In this document: piece after piece, positions 50,519 through 59,177 of the stretch
Layout of the letters: every line of letters starts with the position of its first letter
How positions within the stretch are numbered: position 1 is the first letter of the stretch
Assembly: GCA_017503785.1 (NCBI GenBank)
Contig: JAFVSK010000002.1
Coordinates: forward strand, 1 to 64,000
Origin: Clostridia bacterium
Lineage (GTDB): Bacteria > Bacillota > Clostridia > Oscillospirales > Acutalibacteraceae
DNA: 64,000 bases
Direction of reading: 5' to 3'
The notes under the pieces: model-generated
The model's input: the letters and a program-made list of their open reading frames with translations, nothing else
What the model was told of the DNA's origin: nothing
Databases searched by the model: none
Made by a program: the position numbers and the translations under genes

Positions 50519-51741
50519 TGGAACGGTTTGGTTTGCTGGGCGAGCGGCTGGGGCACAGCCTCTCGCCGCAGATCCATGGATATTTCGGTGGTTATCCGTA
50601 CACGCTCATTGAAAAAGAGCGCGACGCGTTGGCGGCATTTTTTGCCGACCCCGGGTATCGCGCGATCAACGTGACCATTCCGTATAAAAAGGACGTTATG
50701 GCCTTTTGCGACGAGTTGGACGAGGTGGCGCGGCGCATTGGCAGTGTGAACACCATCCGTTTTGACGGCGATGCCGTGCGCGGGTATAACACCGATTATG
50801 CGGGCTTTCGGTATTTGCTGGAAAACAACGGCATTGCCATTGACGGCCGCAAGGTGCTGGTGCTTGGCAGCGGCGGTTCGTCGGTGACGGCGTGCTGCGT
50901 GCTGGAGGATATGCTGGCGCGCGAGGTGGTGGTGATCTCTCGCTCGGGCGAGAACAATTACCAAAACCTCGACCGTCACGCCGATGCGCAGGTGATCGTG
51001 AACACCACGCCGGTGGGCATGTTTCCGCGCAACTTGGCGGCGCCGCTCGATCTGGCGCAGTTTCCTGTGTGCGAGGCGGTGGTGGATATTATTTACAATC
51101 CGCTGAAAACGCGGTTGCTGTTGGATGCCGAAGAACGCGGCATTACGGCGGTGAACGGCTTGGAAATGCTGGTGGCGCAGGGCAAGCGTGCGGCGGAGAT
51201 CTTTTTTAACAAGCCCATGGACGATGCGCTGGTGGAAAGCACCGTGCGGTCGATGGAAGCGCGCTTTTGCAACGTGGTGCTGGTGGGAATGCCCGGGTGC
51301 GGGAAAAGCACCGTGGGAAAGCTGCTGGCCGAGCGGTTGGGCAAGGCGTTTTTGGATACCGATGCGCTGGTGGAAGAAGCGGCAGAAAAGCCGATTCCGG
51401 CCATTATTGCCAAGGAAGGCGAAACGGCGTTTCGCGACCGCGAGCAGGCGGCCGTGGAGGAAGCCGGCAAGCAATTGAGTCGTGTGATCGCCACCGGCGG
51501 CGGCGCGATCTTGCGGGAGGATAATCGCCGTGCGTTGCGACAGAATGCGCGCGTGGTGTTTTTGGAGCGGCCGTTGGAAAAGCTGGCAACGGCCGGGCGG
51601 CCGCTGTCGAAAGGTGGTGCGGCACTGGGTGAGTTGTATGCACAGCGGTTGCCGTTGTACCGTGCCGTTGCCGACGTGACGGTGGCGGTGGACGACGATC
51701 CCGCCGTGACGTGTGAGCGTATTTTGGAGGTGCTGACATGA
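50518..51741 (+). CDS. aroE-aroK: Shikimate dehydrogenase-shikimate kinase fusion
   Basis: 407 residues. AroE occupies about 1-247: GERLGHSLSPQIH binds shikimate, NVTIPYKK carries catalytic Lys, NTDYAGF the catalytic Asp, and VLGSGGSS the nucleotide loop. AroE is short (about 245 against 270-285). AroK follows from about 250: Walker A GMPGCGKST at 257-265, DTDALVEE, FRDREQ, and ATGGGAILRE. It performs two successive shikimate steps in one chain. The ATG overlaps the pheA stop (GTGATG). An overlap of four bases leads into aroQ. Confidence 0.93.
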   Translation: MERFGLLGERLGHSLSPQIHGYFGGYPYTLIEKERDALAAFFADPGYRAINVTIPYKKDVMAFCDELDEVARRIGSVNTIRFDGDAVRGYNTDYAGFRYLLENNGIAIDGRKVLVLGSGGSSVTACCVLEDMLAREVVVISRSGENNYQNLDRHADAQVIVNTTPVGMFPRNLAAPLDLAQFPVCEAVVDIIYNPLKTRLLLDAEERGITAVNGLEMLVAQGKRAAEIFFNKPMDDALVESTVRSMEARFCNVVLVGMPGCGKSTVGKLLAERLGKAFLDTDALVEEAAEKPIPAIIAKEGETAFRDREQAAVEEAGKQLSRVIATGGGAILREDNRRALRQNARVVFLERPLEKLATAGRPLSKGGAALGELYAQRLPLYRAVADVTVAVDDDPAVTCERILEVLT

Positions 51742-52163
51742 AGCTGTTAGTCATTAACGGCCCGAATTTGAATATGCTGGGCATTCGCGAGCCGGATATT
51801 TACGGCAAGCAGACCTACGAAGCGCTTTTGGAGTTGATCGGCAACCACGCTGCCGCGCGCGGGGTGGAGGTGTCGTTCTTCCAGTCGAACCACGAGGGTG
51901 CTATTGTGGATGCCATTCAGCAAGCGTATTTTGACAAGGTTGACGGTATTGTGATCAATCCGGCGGCCTACACGCACACCAGCGTGGCTATTCTGGATGC
52001 GCTGAAGGCGGTGGCGATCCCCACGGTGGAGGTGCACATTTCGGATATTAACAGCCGCGATGAGTTCCGCAAGCATTCGTATATCAGCCCTGTATGCGTG
52101 GCCACCATTTGCGGTAAGGGCTTTAATGGGTACCTGGAAGCAATGGATTTGTTGTTGAAATGA
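51738..52163 (+). CDS. aroQ: 3-dehydroquinate dehydratase, type II
   Basis: 141 residues. NGPNLNMLGIREPDIYG with catalytic Tyr at the end, FQSNHEGAIVDAIQQA, NPAAYTHTSVAI and EVHISDINSRDEFRKHS are the type II motifs. It converts 3-dehydroquinate to 3-dehydroshikimate as a dodecamer. Last gene of the operon, overlapping the AroE-AroK gene by 4 bp. Confidence 0.96.
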   Translation: MKLLVINGPNLNMLGIREPDIYGKQTYEALLELIGNHAAARGVEVSFFQSNHEGAIVDAIQQAYFDKVDGIVINPAAYTHTSVAILDALKAVAIPTVEVHISDINSRDEFRKHSYISPVCVATICGKGFNGYLEAMDLLLK

Positions 52164-52196
52164 AAAGAGTCCGACACACCGTGTCGGACTCTTTTT
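52163..52196 (+). terminator. Terminator after the aromatic operon
   Basis: AAAAGAGTCCGACAC, loop ACC, GTGTCGGACTCTTTTT. Confidence 0.94.
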
Positions 52197-52319
52197 ATAA
52201 AAAAGGGAGGTGAAGTAGGCTCTCGTCTGCTGTTATTGAACGGTTCTAAAAGGGTTTTGCTTCTTCAGGTGTGTTTCTGTGCCCAAAAAAAGTGCAGCAA
52301 GCCATCACGCATCTCCAAA

Positions 52320-52370
52320 TTATGGGGATTATATCCCCTTAATATTTTAGATTATAACCCCCATAATAGC
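52320..52370 (+). promoter_or_regulatory. Palindromic operator region of the small HTH gene
   Basis: GGGGATTATATCCCC (52324-52338) is an almost perfect palindrome. ATTATGGGG (52319-52327) and CCCCATAAT (52359-52367) form a second inverted pair around AT-rich DNA. TATAAC or TATAAT-like sequences within it could be the -10 box. Two sites of this kind just before a small HTH gene suggest autorepression. Confidence 0.5.
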
Positions 52371-52391
52371 AAATGTCAAGGAGGGGTTATC

Positions 52392-52592
52392 GTGATTGTG
52401 TTTGATAAGCTTTGGGCAACGATGCGAGAAAAAGGTGTGTCGACCTATATGCTGCGTGAGGCGTGTGGGATCGACAGCAAAACCGTTCGCCGTTTAAAGG
52501 CCAACGAAAACGTAGAAACAAAAACATTGGATAAACTTTGCACTGCCTTGAATTGCCGGATCGAGGATATTGCAGAATTCATAAAAGAATAA
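52392..52592 (+). CDS. Small Cro/CI-type (YozG-like) HTH regulator
   Basis: 66 residues, essentially one helix-turn-helix domain. IVFDKLWATMREKGVSTYMLREACGIDSKTVRRLKANENV matches the XRE/Cro fold, with LREACGIDSKTVRRL as the recognition pair. GTG start at 52392 after AAGGAGGGG. Such mini-regulators are usually autogenous repressors of mobile or defence-linked genes, but here it stands alone between a terminator and repeat debris. Target unknown. Confidence 0.75.
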   Translation: MIVFDKLWATMREKGVSTYMLREACGIDSKTVRRLKANENVETKTLDKLCTALNCRIEDIAEFIKE

Positions 52593-52604
52593 CCATGTCT
52601 GCTG

Positions 52605-52750
52605 AACGGGGTGGGGGGCGATGCCCACATCGTCCCGATAGAATTTGTTGGTTTTGGGTCGTGCGGGGTTTACCCCCCCCTCGTCCGGCTTTCGTTTCGC
52701 AAAAATCCACCTTCCCCCAAAGGGAAGGCTTGCGGGGTGGTGCACAGGGT
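52605..52750. repeat. Dispersed GC-rich repeat fragment
   Basis: GGGGGGCGATGCCCACATCG, then CCACCTTCCCCCAAAGGGAA and GGCTTGC, corresponding to parts of the array at 231-830. No gene visible. Confidence 0.6.
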
Positions 52751-52765
52751 GTTCTCTAGACATAA

Positions 52766-52800
52766 AAAAGCGCGCTCTTGAATAAAGAGCGCGCTTTCTT
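52766..52800. terminator. Bidirectional terminator between convergent genes
   Basis: AAAGCGCGCTCTT, loop GAATA, AAGAGCGCGCTTT, with A and T tracts on both sides. It serves the reverse-strand glycosidase transcript and anything reading from the HTH gene. Confidence 0.9.
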
Positions 52801-52811
52801 GTGTGTTGATA

Positions 52812-54950
52812 TTAATGAAAGATAATGGTTTGAGCGTCGGCGTACTTTTCGTAGTCGGGGGTGCCGAGGGCATTGGCCTTGCGGTAAACGGGAAGTGTGT
52901 GCTCCAGCTCGTAATCGAGTTGGCGCAGTTTCCAACGCAGGCAAGTAGCATCGCCCACGTATTCCATACTCGGCTCCCACCCGAGGCGCGAATCTTGCTC
53001 GGCTACCTCGATGGCGGCTTCGGCATTGGCGCGCTCGGCACGCATCACTTGCTCGATCTCGTCAATCAGCGCTGCCGATCCTTCGCGCGTTTCACACGCA
53101 GACAGCTGTGCTTTGAGCGCGAAGAAGCGTTTTGCGTGGATGGCAGTTACCGAGGAGTGCACCATATATTTCCCGAGCAGCAGCAGGCGTTCAAGTTCTT
53201 CGTTGGGATTGGGGATGCTTTCCAACAGTGCTACGCCCTCTTTAAGCAACTCTGTCATCTTTTCAATGTGAGCGATCTCGACGGGGCGACGTACGTTCGG
53301 CAACGAGTTGCGCCCCGATACGTTTTCTTTATAATAGGTGTAATAGATACCGGGGTGCATCGGGTTGTTGTTCATCGGTATACGTCCGAAATTGGGGAGG
53401 GTGTTAACGTCGGTGAGCCACAGCGGATACGAGGGTCCCGTGCGGAACGAACCGTATTGATCTTCGTTGGTGGAGATCATATAACGAATGGCTTCCGACC
53501 ACAACTGGAACGTCTTATCGATGGTATCAACGTGATCTGCGCCGAATTCGGCGGCGATGAGCTTGGGAAGCAGTTCGCGCAGTGGCATACCGTCGGTGAA
53601 GAAGGCTTCCTTCTCTAACAGAGAGATGATGGACGGCCAGAAGCCGTAGTGAATACATTCGGTGATGCCGGTGATGTTCCACTTTTTCGTAGCTTCAACA
53701 ATGGCTTCGTAGCGGTCGATCCAGGCATACGGCATCGGCTCGTAGGGAATGACGCCGAAATCCCACGTACGTCCACCCGACTGCGCGTTGATGGAAATGT
53801 TGAGCCCGCGTTTGTGGGCGGCCTCCGCTTCGCTGACGAAGTAACTGCCGGGGCCCGCGAACGAAAGTGTGTAATCGACGATATCCTCGGTCACGCCGTC
53901 GCACTCGAACTGCTCGAACATATCCCACGTGGGGCCGATACCGATCCCCTCGGGGAGTGCGTTGATCAGCGCGATGCGGTCTTTTTCGGGTGCAAAGCCC
54001 CAGTTATAGGTGCTGAAGCTGACGCCGGCATCGGGCTTTGCTTTTTTGATAGCACGCTTGATCATCTCAACCCACCGAGGATAATCCTCGCACGGCCACC
54101 AACCGGGGGAGTATTTGCCTGTGGGAATGTTTTCGTGGTAGTTTTCGGTGTTGGGAGTTTTGCCTACGCGCGGATCGCGGCTTTGGAATTGTTGGGCTTC
54201 ACCCACCAGTGCCACGCCCGAAAGCTTGGGACAGTCGGCAAAGAATTTGCCGTACAGGTCGTCATAAAATTCTTGCGAGCCGGGATCGTCGGGATGGTGG
54301 TTGTGCGGATTGTACAGCAAAGCAGAAACGCGGATGCCGTATTTTTCAGCACGCTCGCACAGCAGGTTGACGTTGACGGTGTCGCCGCGCAGAGAGGTTC
54401 CGCAATCTTTCAGCCACAAGCCGATAGAGTTGTAGCCGAGGTGAGCCATCCAAGAAAAGCATTCATCGGTGTATTCACCCATACCGAACGGTGAATGGGC
54501 AGAACGCCACCGAAAGCGCGAACGGCGCGTGACAGTTCCTTTTTCTAAAAACGGGGCACAGCGCAGATTCATTCGATCCTCCAGCGAATAGAAGCCTTGT
54601 GCGGTGCCGGCGGGATCGGAGCCGGCGAGAGAGATACCCTCGTCGGAGGTGACGATACGATAGCCGATCGGACCGGGAACTTCGCTGTCAACGCTGACGC
54701 TGACATGGGCAAAGCCTGTTTGCTCAAACGTCAGACGGGCAGAAACGTTCATCGAGGTGAGTAGGTAATCGATGAAATCCAGTGCCGCCGTGCGGATAAC
54801 CTTGTCGGCATTTTCGGGCAGGCGAATGATCGCGCCTTCCGGAAACGCCCATTCATCGGCCGAGGGGGTGAGTGCCTTGTTGCGACGGTCGGGCCGGTGG
54901 ATGGGGAGTAAGCGCTTAAAAAAATCGTAACGAATTTCTTTGGTTAGCAT
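52812..54950 (-). CDS. Putative glycoside hydrolase with GH20b-like N-terminal domain
   Basis: 712 residues, no signal peptide, so probably cytoplasmic. Residues about 35-135 resemble the beta-hexosaminidase/alpha-glucuronidase N-terminal domain (ADKVIRTAALDFIDYLLTSM, then GYRIVTSDEGISLAGSDPAGTAQGFYSLED). Residues about 145-500 read like a TIM barrel (HLGYNSIGLWLKDCG, YGIRVSALLYNPHNHHPDD, VALVGEAQQF, FSTYNWGFAPEKDR). The C-terminal 200 residues are helical. The family cannot be assigned firmly: GH20-, GH67- or GH84-like. It overlaps the creatininase-family gene by 7 bp and is transcribed after it. Confidence 0.7.
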   Translation of the reverse strand: MLTKEIRYDFFKRLLPIHRPDRRNKALTPSADEWAFPEGAIIRLPENADKVIRTAALDFIDYLLTSMNVSARLTFEQTGFAHVSVSVDSEVPGPIGYRIVTSDEGISLAGSDPAGTAQGFYSLEDRMNLRCAPFLEKGTVTRRSRFRWRSAHSPFGMGEYTDECFSWMAHLGYNSIGLWLKDCGTSLRGDTVNVNLLCERAEKYGIRVSALLYNPHNHHPDDPGSQEFYDDLYGKFFADCPKLSGVALVGEAQQFQSRDPRVGKTPNTENYHENIPTGKYSPGWWPCEDYPRWVEMIKRAIKKAKPDAGVSFSTYNWGFAPEKDRIALINALPEGIGIGPTWDMFEQFECDGVTEDIVDYTLSFAGPGSYFVSEAEAAHKRGLNISINAQSGGRTWDFGVIPYEPMPYAWIDRYEAIVEATKKWNITGITECIHYGFWPSIISLLEKEAFFTDGMPLRELLPKLIAAEFGADHVDTIDKTFQLWSEAIRYMISTNEDQYGSFRTGPSYPLWLTDVNTLPNFGRIPMNNNPMHPGIYYTYYKENVSGRNSLPNVRRPVEIAHIEKMTELLKEGVALLESIPNPNEELERLLLLGKYMVHSSVTAIHAKRFFALKAQLSACETREGSAALIDEIEQVMRAERANAEAAIEVAEQDSRLGWEPSMEYVGDATCLRWKLRQLDYELEHTLPVYRKANALGTPDYEKYADAQTIIFH

Positions 54951-55705
54951 AAGTCACCTCTCCCGATCTCTTCTAAAAAGTGGCGCACGCGGGCCTCAAT
55001 GTAGCGTTTACTCGTTTCTACGTCCATTTCCGAGGCGGTTTGAGCGAACCAATCGTCGGTTTCGGCAAGGCGCTCCAGCTTGATGCTGCCGGGATAAAGG
55101 TATTCCAAATAGCCACACTCCCATTTGCCGGCGTGATCGCCTCCGAAGCCCATTAAATAATCGCGTTTGGTTTTCAGCGGGCCGTGGGTGCGGATCCAGT
55201 TCCAGGGGTTGTCTTTTTCGAAAAGTTGAGAATAGAACTCGGCATTTTCGTTGTTGCCCCACCAACCGGGACCGCCCGTTTCTTCCAGATATTCGAAAAT
55301 GAGTTTGCGGGCAGCCTTCATGCAGGCCAGCGATTGCGGGTTGTAGTCTTCGGTTTGGTGACAGATGAAAATGTGGATGTTGCGGGTGAAGCCTGCTTTG
55401 AACAGCGATTTCAGGATACAGTACATATACTGCTCCAGCGTGTCGCAGTCGACGTGGATGCTGTTCTTTTCGGGGCCTGCTACCGCGTAGCTGGCGGAAC
55501 CGTACCACACGGGCGGCATAATCACGCAATCGATCTTTTTGGAGATCTCACGGATTAAGCCCATAGCGGCTAATGTGTCGCAGCCAAACGGACAGTGTGC
55601 CGAATGGTATTCCATGGTACCGACGGGAATGAGGATCGGCCACTGCTCGGCCTTGGCTTTTTCTAATTCGCGGGGGTAGGTGTAGGCGTATTCGATGCTG
55701 CTCAT
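54944..55705 (-). CDS. Creatininase family protein
   Basis: 253 residues. The metal motif PVGTMEYHSAHCPFGCD matches the creatininase pattern E-x-H-x-x-H-x-P-x-x-x-D (Glu32, His34, His37, Asp43). GGDHAGKWECGYLE corresponds to the conserved D-x-H-A-G-x-x-E segment. The usual NGHGGN motif is replaced by ICHQTEDYNP, so substrate may differ. Family members hydrolyse cyclic or formyl amides. The ATG at 55705 follows AGGAGGAATTTTT. First gene of a two-gene reverse-strand operon with the glycosidase, so a carbohydrate-linked amide substrate is a possible inference. Confidence 0.8.
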   Translation of the reverse strand: MSSIEYAYTYPRELEKAKAEQWPILIPVGTMEYHSAHCPFGCDTLAAMGLIREISKKIDCVIMPPVWYGSASYAVAGPEKNSIHVDCDTLEQYMYCILKSLFKAGFTRNIHIFICHQTEDYNPQSLACMKAARKLIFEYLEETGGPGWWGNNENAEFYSQLFEKDNPWNWIRTHGPLKTKRDYLMGFGGDHAGKWECGYLEYLYPGSIKLERLAETDDWFAQTASEMDVETSKRYIEARVRHFLEEIGRGDLC

Positions 55706-55727
55706 AATAAAAATTCCTCCTTTTTTG

Positions 55728-55757
55728 TTGACAAGACAAGTGTACCGTTGTTAGAAT
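55728..55757 (+). promoter_or_regulatory. Promoter of the second AraC regulator gene
   Basis: TTGACA, 18-bp spacer, TAGAAT. It faces right in the 118-bp gap shared with the divergent creatininase-glycosidase operon. Confidence 0.65.
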
Positions 55758-55823
55758 AAAAAGAAAAGGGGTAACGCTACCCAATACCAGTACAAAATTA
55801 GCATCGGTTGGCAGGTGGACGAA

Positions 55824-56657
55824 ATGGCATATTTACAAGACGTGTATGCGGCGAACTTGAACGCCGTGTGTCATTCCGGCGGTGAGCTGCGGTTGCGGCC
55901 GAACGAAACGTGGGCATACCGCGAGCACAGCTTTATGCAGAATAAATTTTATTTCATCACCGGCGGGCGGTGTCGCATTACGGTTGCGGGGAAGACGTAT
56001 ATCGGCGAGGCGGGTACCTGGTTTTTTATCCCTGCCGGCACACGGCACAGCTATACCAGCTTTGCGGGAGAGCCGCTGCAGAAGCAGTGGATCCATTTTG
56101 ATCTGTATCCTAACGCCGATATGGCACAGATGCTGGGGCTGCCTTTACTGGTACAGGTGGAGGCGGGGGATCCTGCCTATGCTTTGTTTGACAAGCTGAC
56201 GGCGGCCAACGGCAGTCAACGGTTGACCGATCGGTTGGACGCAAAGGCGTATTTACTGCAGCTGATGGCGCGCTACGTGGCGATCGCCAGCGCCGACGAG
56301 GACGTGGGCGGGGAAGAAGAGGAACGGATCCAGCGGTTGCTGGCGTATATTCACGAGCATCTGGACGAGCGGCTGAGCAACGACGAGCTGGCGGCGCAAT
56401 GCCATTTGCATCCGACACACTTTATTCGGTATTTTCGCGGACGCACGGGGCAAACGCCGGCCAAGTACGTTGCCGAGCGGCGCATTGAGGCGGCGAAACG
56501 GCTGCTGGAGGAAACCGCGTTGCCGGTGGCGGTGATCATGGATCGTGTGGGATTGCAGGAGCCCAGTCATTTTGCGCGGTTGTTCCGCAAGCAGTATGCG
56601 CTGACACCGACGGAATATCGCCGACAGTTTCGTGCGGAACGCAAAAAATACGATTAG
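55824..56657 (+). CDS. AraC family regulator of the divergent glycosidase operon
   Basis: 277 residues. N-terminal cupin sensing domain (about 20-100; FYFITGGRCRITVAGKTYIG, then FFIPAGTRHSYTSF), C-terminal double helix-turn-helix (about 170-270) with LSNDELAAQCHLHPTHFIRYFR and GLQEPSHFARLFRKQYALTPTEYRR. ATG at 55824, 5 nt after AGGTGG; a GTG at 55815 is less well placed. Divergent from the creatininase and glycosidase genes, which it probably controls in response to a sugar. Confidence 0.85.
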   Translation: MAYLQDVYAANLNAVCHSGGELRLRPNETWAYREHSFMQNKFYFITGGRCRITVAGKTYIGEAGTWFFIPAGTRHSYTSFAGEPLQKQWIHFDLYPNADMAQMLGLPLLVQVEAGDPAYALFDKLTAANGSQRLTDRLDAKAYLLQLMARYVAIASADEDVGGEEEERIQRLLAYIHEHLDERLSNDELAAQCHLHPTHFIRYFRGRTGQTPAKYVAERRIEAAKRLLEETALPVAVIMDRVGLQEPSHFARLFRKQYALTPTEYRRQFRAERKKYD

Positions 56658-56720
56658 ACAGCGCTATTATATATAATAAGGTAATAAAGAAAAAATAGCT
56701 GAAAAATTTCTCAAAAACAC

Positions 56721-56749
56721 TTGACATTCCCGGTTGCTTGCGGTACAAT
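56721..56749 (+). promoter_or_regulatory. Promoter of the S10-spc ribosomal operon
   Basis: TTGACA, 17-bp spacer, TACAAT. Confidence 0.85.
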
Positions 56750-56755
56750 AGCAAG

Positions 56756-57116
56756 GCACGATTATGGAAAGTGGGGCATTTTGCGCCCTTTTCACGGTTG
56801 TGCGGGACTGCACAACATGCGATGACGCGGGAGGTTGCGACCAGCAACGGTCGGTTTTTCCGCCGAGCAAGTCCGATTTTAAACCGGGCGACAGGAATAG
56901 CTGTAAGAGCTGGATCTTATTTGAGCAGGGAAAGTTGCGCTCTGCTTTGCGTACTTGCGGCGCGGATCCGGCACAGTCTTTCGAGACGCTTACATCGCAC
57001 CCGGCGCTTGGACCCAACAAGCTCCGGTTTTTAAAACGCCGGTGTGGGAACACCCGGCAGAGTGTGCGGTTTTGGCGTCGCCCGCCAACGAAAATTCATC
57101 AAGGAGGCGTTTTACA
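56756..57116 (+). other. Long untranslated leader of the S10 operon
   Basis: About 360 nt between the promoter and rpsJ with no credible gene. It is GC-rich with many short complementary pieces, e.g. GGGGCATTTTGCGCCC near 56772-56787, TTGCGACC with GGTCGG-type sequences near 56834-56853, and GCCGGTG/CACCCGGC near 57039-57058. The length leaves room for a regulatory fold (autogenous control by a ribosomal protein is known in other lineages). No known element recognised. Confidence 0.45.
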
Positions 57117-57428
57117 GTGGCAGTCAAAGAAAAGATCCGTATTCGTATTAAGGGTTACGATCATCAGCTGGTGGATCAGTCCGCCGAGAAGATCGTGGAG
57201 ACCGCTCGCCGTACCGGCGCTCGCGTTTCCGGCCCCGTGCCGCTCCCCACGGAGAAGGAAGTCGTTACCATCCTGCGTGCCGTGCACAAGTACAAGGATT
57301 CCCGCGAACAGTTCGAATCCCGTACGCACAAGCGCTTGATCGACATCCTGCGGCCCTCGAACAAAACGGTCGAGGCTCTTATGGGCCTTGAACTCCCCGC
57401 CGGTGTGGAAATCGAAATCAAACTGTAA
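57117..57428 (+). CDS. rpsJ: Ribosomal protein S10
   Basis: 103 residues. [28 protein letters not shown] and the [16 protein letters not shown] segment are S10 hallmarks. GTG start at 57117 with AAGGAGGCG. Component of the 30S head and, in free form, of NusB-S10 antitermination. First gene of the operon. Confidence 0.97.
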   Translation: MAVKEKIRIRIKGYDHQLVDQSAEKIVETARRTGARVSGPVPLPTEKEVVTILRAVHKYKDSREQFESRTHKRLIDILRPSNKTVEALMGLELPAGVEIEIKL

Positions 57429-57515
57429 TGCCGGTTTGACAGAGAGCTCGGCTCTCGGTTCCGCTCAGCGAGGTCACGTTCCCAATGGGAACCAATAACC
57501 AAGGAGGTATAGACT

Positions 57516-58145
57516 ATGCAAAAAGGCATCATTGGTCGTAAGGTCGGCATGACGCAGATCTTCGACGAAAAGGGCAACGTTGTCCCGGTTACGGTTGTAG
57601 AAGCCGGTCCGTGTGCTGTTGTCCAGAAGAAAACCGCCGAGAACGACGGCTACACGGCTGTGCAGCTGGGTTACGGCGAAGCAAAGGCTCAGAAAGTTAA
57701 CAAGCCTATGAAGGGTCACTTCGACAAGGCAGACGTTGCTCCCAAAAAGGTGCTGCGTGAGTTCCGCTTTGACGATTGCGACGCTTACAACGTGGGCGAC
57801 ATTGTGAAGGTAGACACCTTCGCTTGCGGCGACGCGGTTGACGTTGTCGGTGTGAGCAAGGGTAAGGGCTACGCCGGCGTTATCAAGCGCTGGAATCACA
57901 GCCGCCTGAAGGAATCCCACGGTACCGGTCCGGTGGCTCGCCACTCCGGTTCGCAGGGTGTTATCGACCCGGCCCGCGTGTTCAAGGGCATGAAGGGCGC
58001 CGGCCATCTGGGTGCCGAGCGCGTGACTGTTCAGAATCTCACGGTCGTGAAGGTTGATGCGGAGAACAATTTGATCGCTATTAAAGGTGCGATCCCCGGC
58101 CCCCGCGGTGGTCTGGTTCTGATCTCCGATTCCGTGAAAGCGTAA
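57516..58145 (+). CDS. rplC: Ribosomal protein L3
   Basis: 209 residues. [20 protein letters not shown] and [12 protein letters not shown] are typical, with the glycine-rich loop [25 protein letters not shown] reaching the peptidyl transferase centre. RBS AAGGAGG. An 87-bp gap separates it from rpsJ, without terminator or clear promoter. Confidence 0.97.
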   Translation: MQKGIIGRKVGMTQIFDEKGNVVPVTVVEAGPCAVVQKKTAENDGYTAVQLGYGEAKAQKVNKPMKGHFDKADVAPKKVLREFRFDDCDAYNVGDIVKVDTFACGDAVDVVGVSKGKGYAGVIKRWNHSRLKESHGTGPVARHSGSQGVIDPARVFKGMKGAGHLGAERVTVQNLTVVKVDAENNLIAIKGAIPGPRGGLVLISDSVKA

Positions 58146-58163
58146 GGGAAGGAGGAAGTTATC

Positions 58164-58787
58164 ATGGCAACTGTTTCTACTTTTGATATGACCGGCAAGC
58201 AGACCGGTACGATGGAGCTGGCCGATGCCGTTTTCGGTATTGCCCCCAACGCCACCGTAATGCACAGCGCCGTTGTCAACTATCTTGCCAATCAGCGCCA
58301 GGGCACTCAGTCCACCCTTACTCGTTCCGAGGTGAGCGGCGGTGGCCGTAAGCCTTGGCGTCAGAAGGGCACGGGCCACGCCCGTCAGGGTTCCACCCGC
58401 GCTCCCCAGTGGACGCACGGCGGTATTGCCCTCGGCCCGAAGCCGCGCAGCTACAACTACGTGCTGCCGAAGAAGGTTCGCCGCCTGGCTCTGAAGTCGG
58501 CGTTCTCCTCCAAGGTGCTCAGCGGTGATATGCTGGTACTGGATGAGCTCACGCTCGAAGCGATCCGCACGAAGGCGGTAGCCGAGATGCTGAAGGCTCT
58601 GGAGGCCAAGAAGAAGGTGCTCATCGTTCTTCCTGAGAAGGACGAGAAGGCTATCCTGTCTGCTCGCAACATCCCCGGTGTGAAGACCGCTCAGGTCAAC
58701 ACCCTGAATGTTTACGATGTCCTCAACTGCGATACGTTCATCGTGGTGAAGGATGCTGTTGCTAAGATCGAGGAGGTGTACGCATAA
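58164..58787 (+). CDS. rplD: Ribosomal protein L4
   Basis: 207 residues. [33 protein letters not shown] forms the exit-tunnel loop, followed by RAPQWTHGG. In E. coli L4 represses its own operon; whether that holds here is unknown, though the leader is long. The stop overlaps the rplW start by one base. Confidence 0.97.
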   Translation: MATVSTFDMTGKQTGTMELADAVFGIAPNATVMHSAVVNYLANQRQGTQSTLTRSEVSGGGRKPWRQKGTGHARQGSTRAPQWTHGGIALGPKPRSYNYVLPKKVRRLALKSAFSSKVLSGDMLVLDELTLEAIRTKAVAEMLKALEAKKKVLIVLPEKDEKAILSARNIPGVKTAQVNTLNVYDVLNCDTFIVVKDAVAKIEEVYA

Positions 58788-59077
58788 TGAACGCCCGTGA
58801 TATTATTCTGGCTCCGGTCATTACCGAAAAAGCGGTGGCTATGCTGCCCGAGAAGAAGTACACCTTCCGCGTAGACAGCCGCGCAAACAAAATTGAGATC
58901 GCGAAAGCGGTGGAAGAGATCTTCGGCGTTAAGGTCGCGAAGGTCAACACCATCAGCATGAAGGGTCACAAGCGCCGCATGGGCCGGCACGAGGGCTACA
59001 CTTCCGACTGGAAGAAGGCTATCGTTACGCTGAAGCCCGACTCCAAGACCATCGAGTTCTTCGACGGTATGTTCTAA
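58787..59077 (+). CDS. rplW: Ribosomal protein L23
   Basis: 96 residues. [18 protein letters not shown] and [19 protein letters not shown] are family motifs. It sits at the tunnel exit and binds signal recognition particle and trigger factor. Overlaps rplD by one base (TAATG). Confidence 0.97.
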   Translation: MNARDIILAPVITEKAVAMLPEKKYTFRVDSRANKIEIAKAVEEIFGVKVAKVNTISMKGHKRRMGRHEGYTSDWKKAIVTLKPDSKTIEFFDGMF

Positions 59078-59177
59078 TCGACTGACCGAAGAAACGAAGG
59101 TCGGGCAATGTATGGGGCACATCCCTTACGGGAAGCGGCCGTGCCCCGCTAAGCCAAGAAATAGGAGAGTGAATCGA

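Noticed and set aside
56738..57339. Protein-coding frames in the S10 leader
   Set aside because: They overlap rpsJ in another frame, have no ribosome binding site, and their composition does not look like real protein.
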